From Domibacillus sp. PGB-M46 (lineage in GTDB: Bacteria; Bacillota; Bacilli; Bacillales; Domibacillaceae): a DNA stretch of 64,000 nt. The stretch is taken from positions 1 through 64,000 of the forward strand of contig NZ_JAKGCR010000008.1 of the NCBI RefSeq assembly GCF_022668875.1, given 5' to 3'. The position numbers were made by a program, and so were the translations under genes. A model generated the notes under the pieces. It ran no database searches and was not told where the DNA came from. It worked only from the letters and a program-made list of their open reading frames with translations. Positions 9,134-18,199 of the stretch are shown here, piece by piece (positions within the stretch are counted from its first letter, which is position 1; the number at the start of each line of letters is the position of its first letter).

Positions 9134-9842
9134 ATACACCCTTTTTGTTTCCCCACACAAATGTATGAAGCTGCGGAAGCACCCGCACACGTTTAAAATC
9201 AGCATCCGGCATAACAAGATTAATCAGCCATTCATACCGGCCTGCTAAATATGCAAGCAGCCGGCTGTCATCTTCTTCATCAAGCCTGTCGTTGCCTACC
9301 TGCAAATAAAACGGCACATCCGGAAACCGCTTATGCACACTCTTTGCATAAGCTAAATCTTCTTCATTGAAAACAACCACTTTTAAGCTGACAGGCTGGC
9401 CGGCTGTCTGCGTGACAATATGAGCCAGTTTATCAAAGTCCGTCACCATGCCAGAGCTCGGCGGCTTTGGCGAAATCGTCAATTCATCAATGTCTTTAAA
9501 CCAGGGCTGATACTTTGTTCCCTGCGTTTCAAGTGCAGATGTGATGCCTTTTTCTTTAAACAGCTCAAGTAACCCATCAATGTGCGGCAAAAGCGCAGGG
9601 TTGCCTCCTGAAATCGTTACATGATCAAACGTATTTCCTCCAACGCTGCAAAGCTCCGTCCAAATTTCTTCCGGTGTCATTTTGCGAATCTCGTCTTTCG
9701 CACTTCCATCCCACGTAAAAGCCGAGTCACACCAGGAACAGCGATAATCACAGCCGGCCGTCCGGACGAACATTGTCTTGCGGCCAATGACGGCTCCTTC
9801 CCCTTGAACAGTCGGACCAAAAACCTCTAATACAGGAATCAT
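9132..9842 (-). CDS. queE: 7-carboxy-7-deazaguanine synthase
   Basis: Radical SAM enzyme that rearranges 6-carboxytetrahydropterin to 7-carboxy-7-deazaguanine in queuosine-precursor synthesis. It is 236 residues long, with the cluster cysteines at about 31, 35 and 38 (CDYRCSWC), preceded by the conserved FGPTVQGEG start. The QLHTFVWGNKKGV C-terminus fits the Bacillus form. Third gene of queC-queD-queE; its ATG overlaps the queD stop. Confidence 0.96.
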   Translation of the reverse strand: MIPVLEVFGPTVQGEGAVIGRKTMFVRTAGCDYRCSWCDSAFTWDGSAKDEIRKMTPEEIWTELCSVGGNTFDHVTISGGNPALLPHIDGLLELFKEKGITSALETQGTKYQPWFKDIDELTISPKPPSSGMVTDFDKLAHIVTQTAGQPVSLKVVVFNEEDLAYAKSVHKRFPDVPFYLQVGNDRLDEEDDSRLLAYLAGRYEWLINLVMPDADFKRVRVLPQLHTFVWGNKKGV

Positions 9843-10276
9843 GCAAAATCACCTTTTTTCGGACGGAAAACCACATAGCTTGTTGGTGTTTCACGCACAA
9901 ACACTTGAAGACATTTTGGCTTATTGGCCGTTTGATCGAGTTCTTTTTGGATCACTTCCCAAATTGTGCGGGCTACCACTTCCGTTGTGGGAAAGCGTTC
10001 TGAAAGATCTTCAGAAAAAAGCCCATCTTCGTTTAAAAGAGTATGGTCAAAACGTTTATGCACAAGTGACTTGATCAGCTGAAAATTCACCAAGAAGCCG
10101 GAATCGTTCAGCTGGTCCCCAGCAACCGTAATGTTGACGAAGTACGTATGTCCATGTATGTTCCGGCAGGATCCCGCTTCTTCATGCGGCACATAGTGCG
10201 CTGCGGCAAAATGAAAATCTTTGTTTAATTCATAGCGGAAATCGTGCGCTGGCGCTGGATAAATCTGCTGCATCAT
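9839..10276 (-). CDS. queD: 6-carboxytetrahydropterin synthase
   Basis: Converts 7,8-dihydroneopterin triphosphate to 6-carboxytetrahydropterin. It is a 145-residue T-fold protein. Zinc-ligand histidines are visible at about 27, 41 and 43 (AAHYVP and NIHGHTY), with the catalytic cysteine at about 37 (GSCRN). Overlaps queC upstream and queE downstream by four bases each, so the three genes form one tight operon. Confidence 0.95.
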   Translation of the reverse strand: MMQQIYPAPAHDFRYELNKDFHFAAAHYVPHEEAGSCRNIHGHTYFVNITVAGDQLNDSGFLVNFQLIKSLVHKRFDHTLLNEDGLFSEDLSERFPTTEVVARTIWEVIQKELDQTANKPKCLQVFVRETPTSYVVFRPKKGDFA

Positions 10277-10938
10277 TGCACGCCGCCTCCTTTTTCCTCT
10301 ATAAACTGATCAAGGCCGTTTTGACGCAGCTGGCACGCCGGGCATTCACCGCACCCCGATCCCTTTATTCCGTTATAGCAGGTAAGCGTCCGATCCCGTA
10401 CATATTCAAAAGCGCCCAGTTCATCGGCAAGCTTCCATGTTTCTTTTTTATCCAGCCACATAAGCGGGGTATGAATCACAAAATCATGATCCATTGATAA
10501 GTTAAGCGTGACATTCAATGATTTTACAAAAGAATCACGGCAATCCGGGTAGCCGCTAAAATCTGTTTCGCATACGCCTGTTACAATGTGACGGGCTCCA
10601 GCCTGCTTCCCAAGAATCGCCGCAAACGAAAGAAACAGCAGATTGCGTCCTTCCACAAATGTAGATGGAAGCTCTCCTTCTTTGATTTCAATATCGATAT
10701 CAGAACGAGTGAGTGCACTCGGTGCCAGCTGGTTTAACAATCCCATATCAAGCACATGGTGCGGCACCTCTAAATCCGCGGCAATTTCTTTTGCCACCTC
10801 AATCTCAGCATCATGCCGCTGTCCGTAATTAAACGTTACCGCAATCACATCTTTAAAAGTTTGTTTCGCCCAGAACAAGCACGTAGTACTGTCCTGGCCG
10901 CCGCTGAAAACAACAACGGCTTTTTCATTTTTTAACAT
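10273..10938 (-). CDS. queC: 7-cyano-7-deazaguanine synthase
   Basis: ATP-dependent enzyme that converts 7-carboxy-7-deazaguanine to preQ0. It is 221 residues long, with the PP-loop SGGQDST at about 12-18 and four zinc cysteines near the C-terminus (about 187, 196, 199 and 202, in [16 protein letters not shown]). It is the first gene of the operon and lies downstream of a preQ1-I aptamer and attenuator, so all three genes should be shut down when preQ1 is plentiful. queF, the next step to preQ1, is not in this window. Confidence 0.97.
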   Translation of the reverse strand: MLKNEKAVVVFSGGQDSTTCLFWAKQTFKDVIAVTFNYGQRHDAEIEVAKEIAADLEVPHHVLDMGLLNQLAPSALTRSDIDIEIKEGELPSTFVEGRNLLFLSFAAILGKQAGARHIVTGVCETDFSGYPDCRDSFVKSLNVTLNLSMDHDFVIHTPLMWLDKKETWKLADELGAFEYVRDRTLTCYNGIKGSGCGECPACQLRQNGLDQFIEEKGGGVQ

Positions 10939-10990
10939 ATAGTCTTCCTTCTTTCTTATTCGAAAGAAATGGAACGCGAAGACACGAGAA

Positions 10991-11015
10991 AAAAACCGTC
11001 ATCTGCCGGTTTTTT
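10991..11015 (-). terminator. Attenuator hairpin of the queCDE leader
   Basis: Minus strand stem AAAAACCG/CGGTTTTT with a T run lies a few bases after the preQ1 aptamer and before queC. This is the expected position for ligand-dependent premature termination. Confidence 0.85.
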
Positions 11016-11017
11016 CC

Positions 11018-11050
11018 TTAGTTTTTTATAGAGGGAATTCGCGAACCTCT
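11018..11050 (-). promoter_or_regulatory. preQ1-I riboswitch aptamer
   Basis: The minus strand reads AGAGG, a 10-base loop (TTCGCGAATT), then CCCTCT and ATAAAAAACTAA. That is the compact class I preQ1 aptamer with its P1 stem, the ligand-contacting cytosine after the loop and the A-rich tail. It lies about 80 bases upstream of queC, with an attenuator in between. The loop differs from the best-known B. subtilis example, so the pseudoknot pairing is less obvious than usual. Confidence 0.92.
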
Positions 11051-11080
11051 CCCGCCCTGGAGCGGAATGTCTTCTTTCAT

Positions 11081-11317
11081 TTATTGATAACGCTTATGCT
11101 TCGTTTTGTTGGCTCTTTGAATTTGTTCTTCCAAATGCTTTGTCCGCTCTTCTTCTTTTTTTGATATACTTTTAATTAGAAGAAACGCGCCGATTGCCAT
11201 CAGCACAAACACACTCATTGAGATGGCCGCTGGAATGTACTCGCTTTTGTCTTCCGGGAAATACAAAAAATTACCAAATCCGACCAAAAGATTCATCCAC
11301 ACAGGCCATGCCTCCAT
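11081..11317 (-). CDS. Small single-pass membrane protein of unknown function
   Basis: A 78-residue protein I do not recognise. It has a short hydrophobic N-terminal stretch, one clear transmembrane segment (about residues 28-49) and a charged, probably coiled C-terminal tail rich in K, E and Q. The start is uncertain. The ATG at 11317 has only a weak GGGAA site. A GTG at about 11299, giving a protein six residues shorter, has GGAGG 8 bases upstream. It is divergent from kapB. In B. subtilis kapB follows kinB; this gene does not resemble a kinase. Confidence 0.55.
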   Translation of the reverse strand: MEAWPVWMNLLVGFGNFLYFPEDKSEYIPAAISMSVFVLMAIGAFLLIKSISKKEEERTKHLEEQIQRANKTKHKRYQ

Positions 11318-11429
11318 TCGTTGTTCCCGTCTATTATAGCAGGACACTTTCATAAATCCAACTGTACGATAATGTTATTTCCATTCACACAGGAATATTG
11401 ATACAATAATCCATTAAGGAGGGAAAAAT

Positions 11430-11822
11430 ATGAACATTGGTGATTTAGTAACAGCCCATTATAAATCAGGCAAATATATTGGAATGATTACTGGCATCCG
11501 CCCCGGTATCTATACAGTAAAAATCTCATCTGTTTTACGTCATCCTGCCCAGGGAGATCTGCACAATCCAAACGAAGCGGATGTGCCGTTTTTTCATGAG
11601 CGTAAAGCATTGGCGCATCACGAACAGGCGAACATTCCGGAATCAGCTGTCCACTCTTACGAAGGAGCTCCCCTGGATTACAATGAATCTCTCATCGCTG
11701 CTGTTCATAAGCTTGAAAAAAGATTAAAAGACCGGGAAAATGCTTTTTCTGCCCGCAGCCTCGAGGCACTTCAGTCTGTGAAAAAAGAATATGAACTTAT
11801 GTACAAAGTTTCGTTCAAATAG
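11430..11822 (+). CDS. kapB: Kinase-associated protein B
   Basis: A 130-residue protein closely matching KapB: GDLVTAHYKSGKYIGMITGI, then HPAQGDLHNP and FFHERKALAHHEQANIPE. In B. subtilis KapB is a lipoprotein-annotated partner needed for KinB to feed the sporulation phosphorelay. Despite that name I see no signal peptide or lipobox here. AAGGAGG precedes the ATG. The usual partner kinB is absent on both sides, which is unusual for a gene named for that kinase. Confidence 0.88.
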   Translation: MNIGDLVTAHYKSGKYIGMITGIRPGIYTVKISSVLRHPAQGDLHNPNEADVPFFHERKALAHHEQANIPESAVHSYEGAPLDYNESLIAAVHKLEKRLKDRENAFSARSLEALQSVKKEYELMYKVSFK

Positions 11823-11916
11823 CCCACTTTTGTGAAGAAGAGCCCTTTATTTCCAAAGTTATTTCCTTTATTATGGTACATATGCACGTTTAAACCTCGA
11901 AAAAGGCGGTTAGTGA

Positions 11917-13779
11917 ATGAGAACGGTTTTAGGATATGTACTCATCATTTTACTCATCCCCCTCTCTGTTTTAACATTTTATTATGCGGATGCAGAAGCG
12001 GGAAAAGTGCAAAATTTTGATGATTACGTAGAAGAAAAGATAGTCATTAACGAAGTAGATCTGCCTCAGGCAAGCAAGATAAAAGACACAAACGGGGATA
12101 TTTACGTTGAGTTATATCAGCCTAACCGAATTGTAGTCGATGGGGAAAAAATCCCTTCTTTTCTAAAAGAACTCTTTCTTCAGTCGGAAGATAAGCATTT
12201 CTATGAGCATTCCGGTATTGATGCGGCAGCTGTGATTCGTGCATTCATGGTAAACGCCCAGTCAGACGAAATTGAACAAGGCGCCAGTACGATTACCCAG
12301 CAGGTGGCACGCAATATTTATCTGACACAAGACCGGACGCTGGCACGGAAAATTGCCGAAGTGCTGTATTCCTATCAGATCGAGAAAAAACTAGATAAAG
12401 AAGAAATACTAGATTTATATTTAAATGTTATTTATTTCAACCACAACACATATGGTGTTGAAGCGGCTGCGCAGTATTACTTCCAAAAGCCGGTGGACAA
12501 GCTGTCCAAAGCACAGATGGCTTTTATTGCAGCCATCCCAAACAACCCAACTCTTTATGATCCTGAAAGAAACGTTGAAAATACGAAAAAGCGTCAGGAA
12601 CGGCTGATTGATATTATGGCCCGTGAGGAATTTATTACTCCTGAGGAAGCGGAACAAATCAAAAGTGAAAAAATCACGTTGAAAGTACGGGATCGTTTAG
12701 ATAAATATCCAGACTACTCAACTTACGTGATGCATGAATTCAGAGAGCTGATTTCGGAGTCGGAAGGCTTTGACCAGCAGCTTTTAAACGCTGAGGGCGA
12801 CGCCCGTGAAGCGATCCAGCAAAAGCTGAGCGACCGCGTCGCAGAAGTACTGGCGTCCGGTATTGTCATTCACACAGCGCTTGACCCGGACATTCAATCA
12901 AAAGCAGTAAATGCCGTCAATAACGTGCTGGCCGGCTCATCAGTCCAGGCATCTGCTGCCGTTATTGGTAATCAATCCCATGATATTGTTGCTATGTCGG
13001 GTGGTAAAGGTTTTCAGAAAACAGCCTTCAACCGCGCTTTCCAAGGATACCGCCAGCCGGGCTCAACAATTAAGCCGCTGCTTGATTATGCGCCTTATCT
13101 GGATACGTATGGAGCGGATATCAATGAGATGGTTTCAGCGGACAATTACTGCTATCAAGGCTACTGCCCATCCAATTACAGTAAAACAGAGTATGGAATG
13201 GTGCCTATCAAAGAAGCGCTGGCCAAGTCACATAATACAGCCGCTCTGCGCCTTCTAATAAAAACAGGCATGGAACGGGCTTACAGCTACCTGGATAAGT
13301 TTGAATTTGAAAAAGTAACAGAAACTGATCATAACGCTCCTGCAACAGCACTGGGCGGCTTTGATTACGGGATGACCACATTGGAAATGGCAAGCGCCTA
13401 TACATCCTTTGTTGACGGCACGTATACAAAACCTCATGCGATCAAACGTGTTACGGACTTTCACGGCAATACGCTGTTTGCATGGGATGAGGAGCCGGTC
13501 CGAGTCTGGTCAACAGCCACTTCTTACAAAATGCGGGCGATGCTGACCAATGTTGTAAAAAATGGAACCGGGAAAAAAGCGAACTTTGCTACGTCGTATA
13601 TTGGTGGGAAAACCGGTACAACAAACAGCTACCGTGACCTTTGGTTTGTCGGCTTAACGGAAGGCTACACAGCTGCTGTATGGACGGGGAAAGACAAATA
13701 CGAAAACAAGTGGGATAATATTCGCTTTATGGAATCCTATGCCCCGCACCAGCTGATCTGGAAACGCATTATGAGATAA
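11917..13779 (+). CDS. pbpD: Bifunctional class A penicillin-binding protein (PbpD/PBP4 type)
   Basis: A 620-residue peptidoglycan synthase anchored by an N-terminal membrane segment (about 4-24). The glycosyltransferase domain shows SEDKHFYEHSGID with the catalytic Glu at about 91, then GASTITQQ at about 122-129. The transpeptidase domain has the catalytic Ser at about 383 (STIK), SHN at about 438-440 and KTGT at about 565-568. Length and neighbourhood (near kapB) fit B. subtilis PbpD. AAGGCGG precedes the ATG, and a strong terminator follows. Confidence 0.94.
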   Translation: MRTVLGYVLIILLIPLSVLTFYYADAEAGKVQNFDDYVEEKIVINEVDLPQASKIKDTNGDIYVELYQPNRIVVDGEKIPSFLKELFLQSEDKHFYEHSGIDAAAVIRAFMVNAQSDEIEQGASTITQQVARNIYLTQDRTLARKIAEVLYSYQIEKKLDKEEILDLYLNVIYFNHNTYGVEAAAQYYFQKPVDKLSKAQMAFIAAIPNNPTLYDPERNVENTKKRQERLIDIMAREEFITPEEAEQIKSEKITLKVRDRLDKYPDYSTYVMHEFRELISESEGFDQQLLNAEGDAREAIQQKLSDRVAEVLASGIVIHTALDPDIQSKAVNAVNNVLAGSSVQASAAVIGNQSHDIVAMSGGKGFQKTAFNRAFQGYRQPGSTIKPLLDYAPYLDTYGADINEMVSADNYCYQGYCPSNYSKTEYGMVPIKEALAKSHNTAALRLLIKTGMERAYSYLDKFEFEKVTETDHNAPATALGGFDYGMTTLEMASAYTSFVDGTYTKPHAIKRVTDFHGNTLFAWDEEPVRVWSTATSYKMRAMLTNVVKNGTGKKANFATSYIGGKTGTTNSYRDLWFVGLTEGYTAAVWTGKDKYENKWDNIRFMESYAPHQLIWKRIMR

Positions 13780-13781
13780 TG

Positions 13782-13816
13782 AAAACGCACATCCGAACCC
13801 GGATGTGCGTTTTTTT
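13782..13816 (+). terminator. Terminator of pbpD
   Basis: Hairpin AAAACGCACATCCG/CGGATGTGCGTTTT followed by a T7 run directly after the pbpD stop. Confidence 0.9.
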
Positions 13817-13820
13817 GCAA

Positions 13821-13846
13821 AGAAAAACCGGACGCAGGGTCCGGTT
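13821..13846 (-). terminator. Terminator of the mtnWXBD operon
   Basis: Minus strand stem AACCGGAC/GTCCGGTT with a T5 run lies just after mtnD and next to the convergent pbpD terminator. Confidence 0.8.
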
Positions 13847-13854
13847 CTGATTCA

Positions 13855-14382
13855 TCATGCGTTTGTTTCGTCGTAGATTGGCACCCAGCCTTCTGTTGTT
13901 ACGAAAATACGGACGGCAACCACTTTACGATCGTCCATCAACGTAAAGTAATGACGCGTGTTGACCGGTACAGAAATCAAATCACCCGGCTCAAGTTCAA
14001 CATTAAAGAACTGGCCGTCTTTTGCCTGGATCGCAAAAATTCCATGGCCGCTGACGATAAAACGAACTTCGTCATCTGTGTGGATATGGATTTTTTGAAA
14101 GTTTGTTAAAAGCTCATCTAAATTAGGTGTGCTGTCAGACAGGGAAATCACATCGTGCGCCTGATAGCCGCGGCGCTCTGAAATATCACGGATTTCTTCA
14201 CCGAACACCTCAAGGATTTGCTGCTTTTCTTCATCTGACAACGCATAGTTTTCACGAAGGTTTTCCGGAAGTTTGGAAATATCCCATTTTTCATAAATAA
14301 CTTCCTGTGCTGCTAAAAATGCATCAATTGCGTTTTTATCGGTAATACGTTCGCCTGTTTCTTGAAATTGAATGACTGCCAT
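13855..14382 (-). CDS. mtnD: Acireductone dioxygenase
   Basis: Cupin metalloenzyme that oxidises acireductone to 2-oxo-4-methylthiobutanoate and formate, the penultimate step of methylthioribose salvage. It is 175 residues long. Metal ligands are visible as H99, H101, E105 (HIHTDDE) and H144 (TRHYF). Last gene of mtnW-X-B-D. GAAAGGAAG precedes the ATG. Confidence 0.95.
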   Translation of the reverse strand: MAVIQFQETGERITDKNAIDAFLAAQEVIYEKWDISKLPENLRENYALSDEEKQQILEVFGEEIRDISERRGYQAHDVISLSDSTPNLDELLTNFQKIHIHTDDEVRFIVSGHGIFAIQAKDGQFFNVELEPGDLISVPVNTRHYFTLMDDRKVVAVRIFVTTEGWVPIYDETNA

Positions 14383-14386
14383 TTTG

Positions 14387-14998
14387 TTATCTTCCTTTCA
14401 ACATCTGTAATTTAATATGCCATGAAAACAAAAATTCATAGGCTTCTAAAAACTTTTTCGCTTCGAATGCATCTTTGCCCCATACCGTAATACCGTGATT
14501 ACGGATCAAAACGGCACCGGCATCCTGTGTAACATAGCGGCCGAACTCTTTGGCGAGAGCCGGGATATGGGCATGATTCGGAATAATCGGTACCGTAATC
14601 GATGCATTTTCTTCCCAAATGCCAAATGCTTTAATGATTTCCTGGCCGCTGAATGTTACGGCTCCTTCTTCAGCGTACAGCTCAGAGATGACATTATTGT
14701 CCACTGTGTGTACGTGGAGGCTGCAGCCGGCAGCCGTTTTCCCATACACTTCTACGTGAAGAAGTGTTTCAGCGGACGGCTTACCGGTAAATCCTTCAAT
14801 CGCTTGACCTTGAAGGTCTACAAGCAAAAAATCCTCATCCGTTTCTTTTCGCTTGTCTTTGCCGCTGGCTGTTACTAAAAAAGACTCTTTGTCTACTTTA
14901 ATAGATAGATTTCCACTTGTGCCGGGAAACCAATCACGGGCAGCAAGCTCTCTTTTAACTTCCGCCAGATCATTCCATCTTAACTGTAATGCATTCAT
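14387..14998 (-). CDS. mtnB: Methylthioribulose-1-phosphate dehydratase
   Basis: Zinc-dependent class II aldolase-fold dehydratase acting on 5-methylthioribulose 1-phosphate. It is 203 residues long from the ATG at 14998, with PGTSGNLSI, the metal-binding LHVHTVDNN and a later [11 protein letters not shown]. The chosen start overlaps the mtnX stop (ATGA). A longer in-frame start upstream would lie inside mtnX and is unlikely. Confidence 0.94.
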   Translation of the reverse strand: MNALQLRWNDLAEVKRELAARDWFPGTSGNLSIKVDKESFLVTASGKDKRKETDEDFLLVDLQGQAIEGFTGKPSAETLLHVEVYGKTAAGCSLHVHTVDNNVISELYAEEGAVTFSGQEIIKAFGIWEENASITVPIIPNHAHIPALAKEFGRYVTQDAGAVLIRNHGITVWGKDAFEAKKFLEAYEFLFSWHIKLQMLKGR

Positions 14999-15648
14999 TT
15001 CACTACCTCTTTCACATGGTCGATAACATCCCAAAACGTTTCAAATGGCTTGTGAGAAAGGCCCAGCTCTTCGCTTTTTTGCAGCAGCAAATCTCTGGCA
15101 ATCACAAAACTGGCAAGCTTGGCTGCTTCAAGATCGGTCACGGAGTCCCCGATCACAATCATCTCCTGCCCCGGTGCAATATGACGGACAATCGACGGTT
15201 TGCAGCAGCCGCATTCGTTTGTACAATGCTCGTCACAGGAATGCGGCCATTTAATATGAATATGGCTGCCTGAGAAATCAGCTTCATTGCAGTAAATATG
15301 GTCTTCCGGCACAAGGCCCTGTAAAATTTGTTTCACAAAAAAGTCCATTCCGCCGCTGACTACGTAAAGCGGAATACCTGCCTCTTTTGTATACGCGACA
15401 AACTCAGAAAATCCTTCCCGAATTTTTGCATCTGCCAGAATAAATTCTGTAATTTCACTTCTTTGAGAAGAAGGAAGCAATGAAAACATTCGGCCGACGC
15501 CTTCCTTAATCGAGATTTTCTGGGAAAGGACGCCGTCTTTCAGCGCAATCCACTCTGGAGGAGCGAATTTCTTCATGATGGCAATAATATTGTCATTCCT
15601 TGTAATAGTGCCATCAAAGTCACAAATAATAACGGGGTTTTGCATCAT
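14995..15648 (-). CDS. mtnX: 2-hydroxy-3-keto-5-methylthiopentenyl-1-phosphate phosphatase
   Basis: HAD-superfamily phosphatase, 217 residues. The nucleophile motif DFDGT is at about 10-14, VVSGG is motif II and [11 protein letters not shown] is the C-terminal aspartate motif. The cysteine-rich stretch [12 protein letters not shown], typical of MtnX, is retained. Together with MtnW it replaces the single enolase-phosphatase MtnC of other bacteria. Two ATG codons follow the mtnW stop directly. Confidence 0.95.
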   Translation of the reverse strand: MMQNPVIICDFDGTITRNDNIIAIMKKFAPPEWIALKDGVLSQKISIKEGVGRMFSLLPSSQRSEITEFILADAKIREGFSEFVAYTKEAGIPLYVVSGGMDFFVKQILQGLVPEDHIYCNEADFSGSHIHIKWPHSCDEHCTNECGCCKPSIVRHIAPGQEMIVIGDSVTDLEAAKLASFVIARDLLLQKSEELGLSHKPFETFWDVIDHVKEVVK

Positions 15649-16845
15649 TTATTTGCTCCCCCATAAATCAAGTGCCACACGCAGCTCTTCATTTTCTTCT
15701 GCTGCCTGCTCAAGAGTCCGGCCGGCTAAAACCGCATCAATGGCCTGTCGGAATGCACGCCCGCCGCCTTCTGCACCAGTCGGGTGGCCGTGAACCCCGC
15801 CTCCTGCGTTAATGATCGAATCTTTTCCAAAGTCATCATACAGAACAGGAACAAGCCCTGGATGAATGCCCGCTGATGGAACCGGAAAAGTGGGCTTATG
15901 CACACTTGTCTGGAGCGCCATTTCTGCTGTTTTAAGCGCTGCTGATCGCTCAAGTGCCACCGATCCATATGGAGATGGAAACAGTGTAAAATCAGCTCCC
16001 GCCATTCGCACGAGCTTGCCAAGCATAAGCTCAGTTGAAAAGCCGTGATATGGTGCAGATGTGAAGGCGCCTGAGACAGCAGGGTGCGCCATGATCGGCA
16101 CGCTGATCTTTGGATCCTCAGCGAGCTCCTGCAGCACATCAAGCCCATAAGCAAATACATTAAACAAAAACGCAGAAGCGCCAAGCTCAATGCCCTGATA
16201 CGCTTTTTCTTTCAATTCGCTTGTACGTCCTGACAGGTTTACGGCATACAGCGCTTTTCGGCCGCTTTGCTCGATAACCCGTTTTCCAAGCTTTACGCGC
16301 TCTTCAAACGGTGTCAGCGGATTATCAAATAAAATTTCATCATCTTTGACGATATCAATACCGCCGGCGATTTGCGCTCGCAGCTGCTCTTCCATATACG
16401 CCATATCGCGGCCAATTACGCCTTTGAAAATACTCATAAGAAGCGGACGCCCGTAAGCACCGGTCTGTTCGCGAATGCCTTCGACACCATACTTTGGCCC
16501 CGGGAAACGACGGGCAAGATCATCTGAAAGGGATAAATCGACCAGCTGGACCGCACCGTCAAGTGACAGTTTGCCAAACACCGTCACGAGAATCGCCGGC
16601 AAATCCGCGCTGAAGTTGGCAGCCGGATAGGCAATTTTCACTTCTGCCCCGCGCCCATAAACCGTTTCTTCTCCGGTTTCCTGAACAGACAGAACACGCC
16701 CTTTATGCTGCTTTAACTGCTCCTGTTCCAGAAGCGGCAAATCGGTCCAAGAACCAATCGTTAAACCAAGTGCGATTCCTTCTGCTTTTTTTTCAAAAGC
16801 GCCTTTTTGATCAAACAGGCGGTACGTTGCGATCACTTCGTTCAT
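15649..16845 (-). CDS. mtnW: 2,3-diketo-5-methylthiopentyl-1-phosphate enolase (RuBisCO-like protein)
   Basis: A RuBisCO-like protein that enolises diketomethylthiopentyl phosphate and does not fix CO2. It is 398 residues from the chosen start. The active-site segment [10 protein letters not shown] and the phosphate-binding SAGIHPG and [18 protein letters not shown] are clear. An ATG at 16860 is in frame, but the ATG at 16845 has GGAG 9 bases upstream and matches the B. subtilis N-terminus. First gene of mtnW-X-B-D, behind a near-consensus promoter with a palindrome at the start site. Confidence 0.95.
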   Translation of the reverse strand: MNEVIATYRLFDQKGAFEKKAEGIALGLTIGSWTDLPLLEQEQLKQHKGRVLSVQETGEETVYGRGAEVKIAYPAANFSADLPAILVTVFGKLSLDGAVQLVDLSLSDDLARRFPGPKYGVEGIREQTGAYGRPLLMSIFKGVIGRDMAYMEEQLRAQIAGGIDIVKDDEILFDNPLTPFEERVKLGKRVIEQSGRKALYAVNLSGRTSELKEKAYQGIELGASAFLFNVFAYGLDVLQELAEDPKISVPIMAHPAVSGAFTSAPYHGFSTELMLGKLVRMAGADFTLFPSPYGSVALERSAALKTAEMALQTSVHKPTFPVPSAGIHPGLVPVLYDDFGKDSIINAGGGVHGHPTGAEGGGRAFRQAIDAVLAGRTLEQAAEENEELRVALDLWGSK

Positions 16846-16872
16846 ATAGCTTTTCTCCATTCTAAATACCTA

Positions 16873-16884
16873 CTAGTTTACTAG
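16873..16884. promoter_or_regulatory. Palindrome at the mtnW transcription start (candidate operator)
   Basis: CTAGTTTACTAG is a 12-base inverted repeat (CTAGT-TT-ACTAG). It lies directly downstream of the -10 box, centred on the expected start site, where a repressor would block the promoter. I do not know the protein that would bind. Confidence 0.4.
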
Positions 16885-16885
16885 G

Positions 16886-16914
16886 ATTGTGTCATTTTTC
16901 AGTTAATTTGTCAA
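16886..16914 (-). promoter_or_regulatory. SigA promoter of mtnWXBD
   Basis: Minus strand TTGACA (16909-16914), a 17-base spacer and CACAAT (16886-16891). The leader to mtnW is then only about 35 bases, too short for an S-box riboswitch. Confidence 0.7.
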
Positions 16915-16929
16915 TGGAGCGGACCTTCA

Positions 16930-18111
16930 TTAAAGAGCGGAAAACAAGCCAAGGCGGCCAATGCGCCGGATGGCTTCTTGCAGCCGCGCTTCCTCCGTCA
17001 GCAGTCCAACACGGACATAGCCTTCCCCATGGGCACCAAATCCAATACCCGGCGCTGTGACAACATGTGCTTTTTCCAGCAGTAAATCGGAAAACTGAAC
17101 GGATGTGTAAGGCTTTGGCACTGGGAGCCAGGCGAAAAATGAACCAGCCGGGGCCGTCACATTCCAGCCGATTGACCGGCAGGCATCAACAAGTGCGTTA
17201 CGGCGCTTTTCGTACCGGGTTGATAATTCCCGCACACAATCCTGCGGCCCTGAAAGTGCAGCAGCTGCAGCCTGCTGAATGGCACTGAAAAGACTTACAT
17301 ACATATGATCCTGCAGCAGGTTGACCGCAGAAATCACACTTGGATTCCCCGCTAAAAATGCGACCCGCCAGCCGGCCATATTATAGGTCTTCGACAATGT
17401 GTACAGCTCTACGCCAACTTCTTTCGCGCCTTGTGACTGCAGAAAACTTGGCGGCTTCTGTCCATCAAAGCCAATTCCTCCATACGCAAAGTCGTGTACC
17501 ACACAAATATCATGCTCATGTGCAAGCGCGACGGTTTCATCAAAAAATGCCCGGGTCGCCTGTGCACCAGTCGGATTGTTTGGATAGTTCAGCAAAAGCA
17601 TTTTTGCTCGTTCGAGCCGGGCTTTCCCGATATCCCCGTAATCCGGCAAAAAGCGGTTTTCTTCCACAAGCGGCATGTAATCCATTTGAACGCCGGCAAG
17701 CGCTGCTCCCGACCAATAATCCGGATAGCCAGGGTCAGGCACGAGCATATATTCGCCTGGATTCATTAAACACATTGGCAGCTCAACGAGCCCCGCTTTG
17801 CCGCCGAATAAAATAGCGATTTCCGTCTGCGGGTCCAGGTCTACATCATACTCCCGCTTATAAAAGCCGGCCGCTGCTTCCTTTAAGAAACTCTGTCCTT
17901 GAAACGGCGGGTATTTATGAAAATCCGGCCGCTCTGCTGCTTCTTTTAAAGACGCTACAATATGCTCCGGAGTCGGCTGGTCTGGATTGCCTTGTCCTAG
18001 ATTAATAACATCGTGTCCGGCGCTGACATATTGGGCGGCTTTTTTGGTAAGCGCCGCAAAAAATTGGTCGGGCAGCCCGGATAACAGCTGTGATTGTTTA
18101 AATTGCTTCAT
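16930..18111 (-). CDS. mtnE: Aminotransferase of methionine salvage (MtnE type)
   Basis: A 393-residue PLP aminotransferase that would transaminate 2-oxo-4-methylthiobutanoate to methionine. It begins like B. subtilis MtnE (LLSGLPDQFFAALTKKA, then INLGQGNPDQPTP) and has NNPTGAQ, HDFAYGG and the PLP lysine in YTLSKTYNMAGWRV. Its own gene start, about 85 bases from mtnK and divergent from it, suggests a promoter in the shared intergenic region. Transcription may run on into mtnW, but the mtnW promoter lies within the gap. Confidence 0.9.
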   Translation of the reverse strand: MKQFKQSQLLSGLPDQFFAALTKKAAQYVSAGHDVINLGQGNPDQPTPEHIVASLKEAAERPDFHKYPPFQGQSFLKEAAAGFYKREYDVDLDPQTEIAILFGGKAGLVELPMCLMNPGEYMLVPDPGYPDYWSGAALAGVQMDYMPLVEENRFLPDYGDIGKARLERAKMLLLNYPNNPTGAQATRAFFDETVALAHEHDICVVHDFAYGGIGFDGQKPPSFLQSQGAKEVGVELYTLSKTYNMAGWRVAFLAGNPSVISAVNLLQDHMYVSLFSAIQQAAAAALSGPQDCVRELSTRYEKRRNALVDACRSIGWNVTAPAGSFFAWLPVPKPYTSVQFSDLLLEKAHVVTAPGIGFGAHGEGYVRVGLLTEEARLQEAIRRIGRLGLFSAL

Positions 18112-18134
18112 TCGTTCACCTACTTAAAATTTTC

Positions 18135-18163
18135 TTGCAATTTCAGTCATAAATATATATATT
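18135..18163 (+). promoter_or_regulatory. SigA promoter of mtnKA
   Basis: TTGCAA (18135-18140), a 17-base spacer and TATATT (18158-18163). Transcription would begin near 18170, leaving about 30 bases of leader before mtnK. Confidence 0.6.
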
Positions 18164-18199
18164 ATTGATCAAATTGTAAATATATTTGGAGGAATGACC

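Noticed and set aside
16861-18199. S-box (SAM) riboswitch upstream of mtnW, mtnE or mtnK
   Set aside because: The conserved S-box core is absent and the leaders implied by the promoters are too short to hold it.
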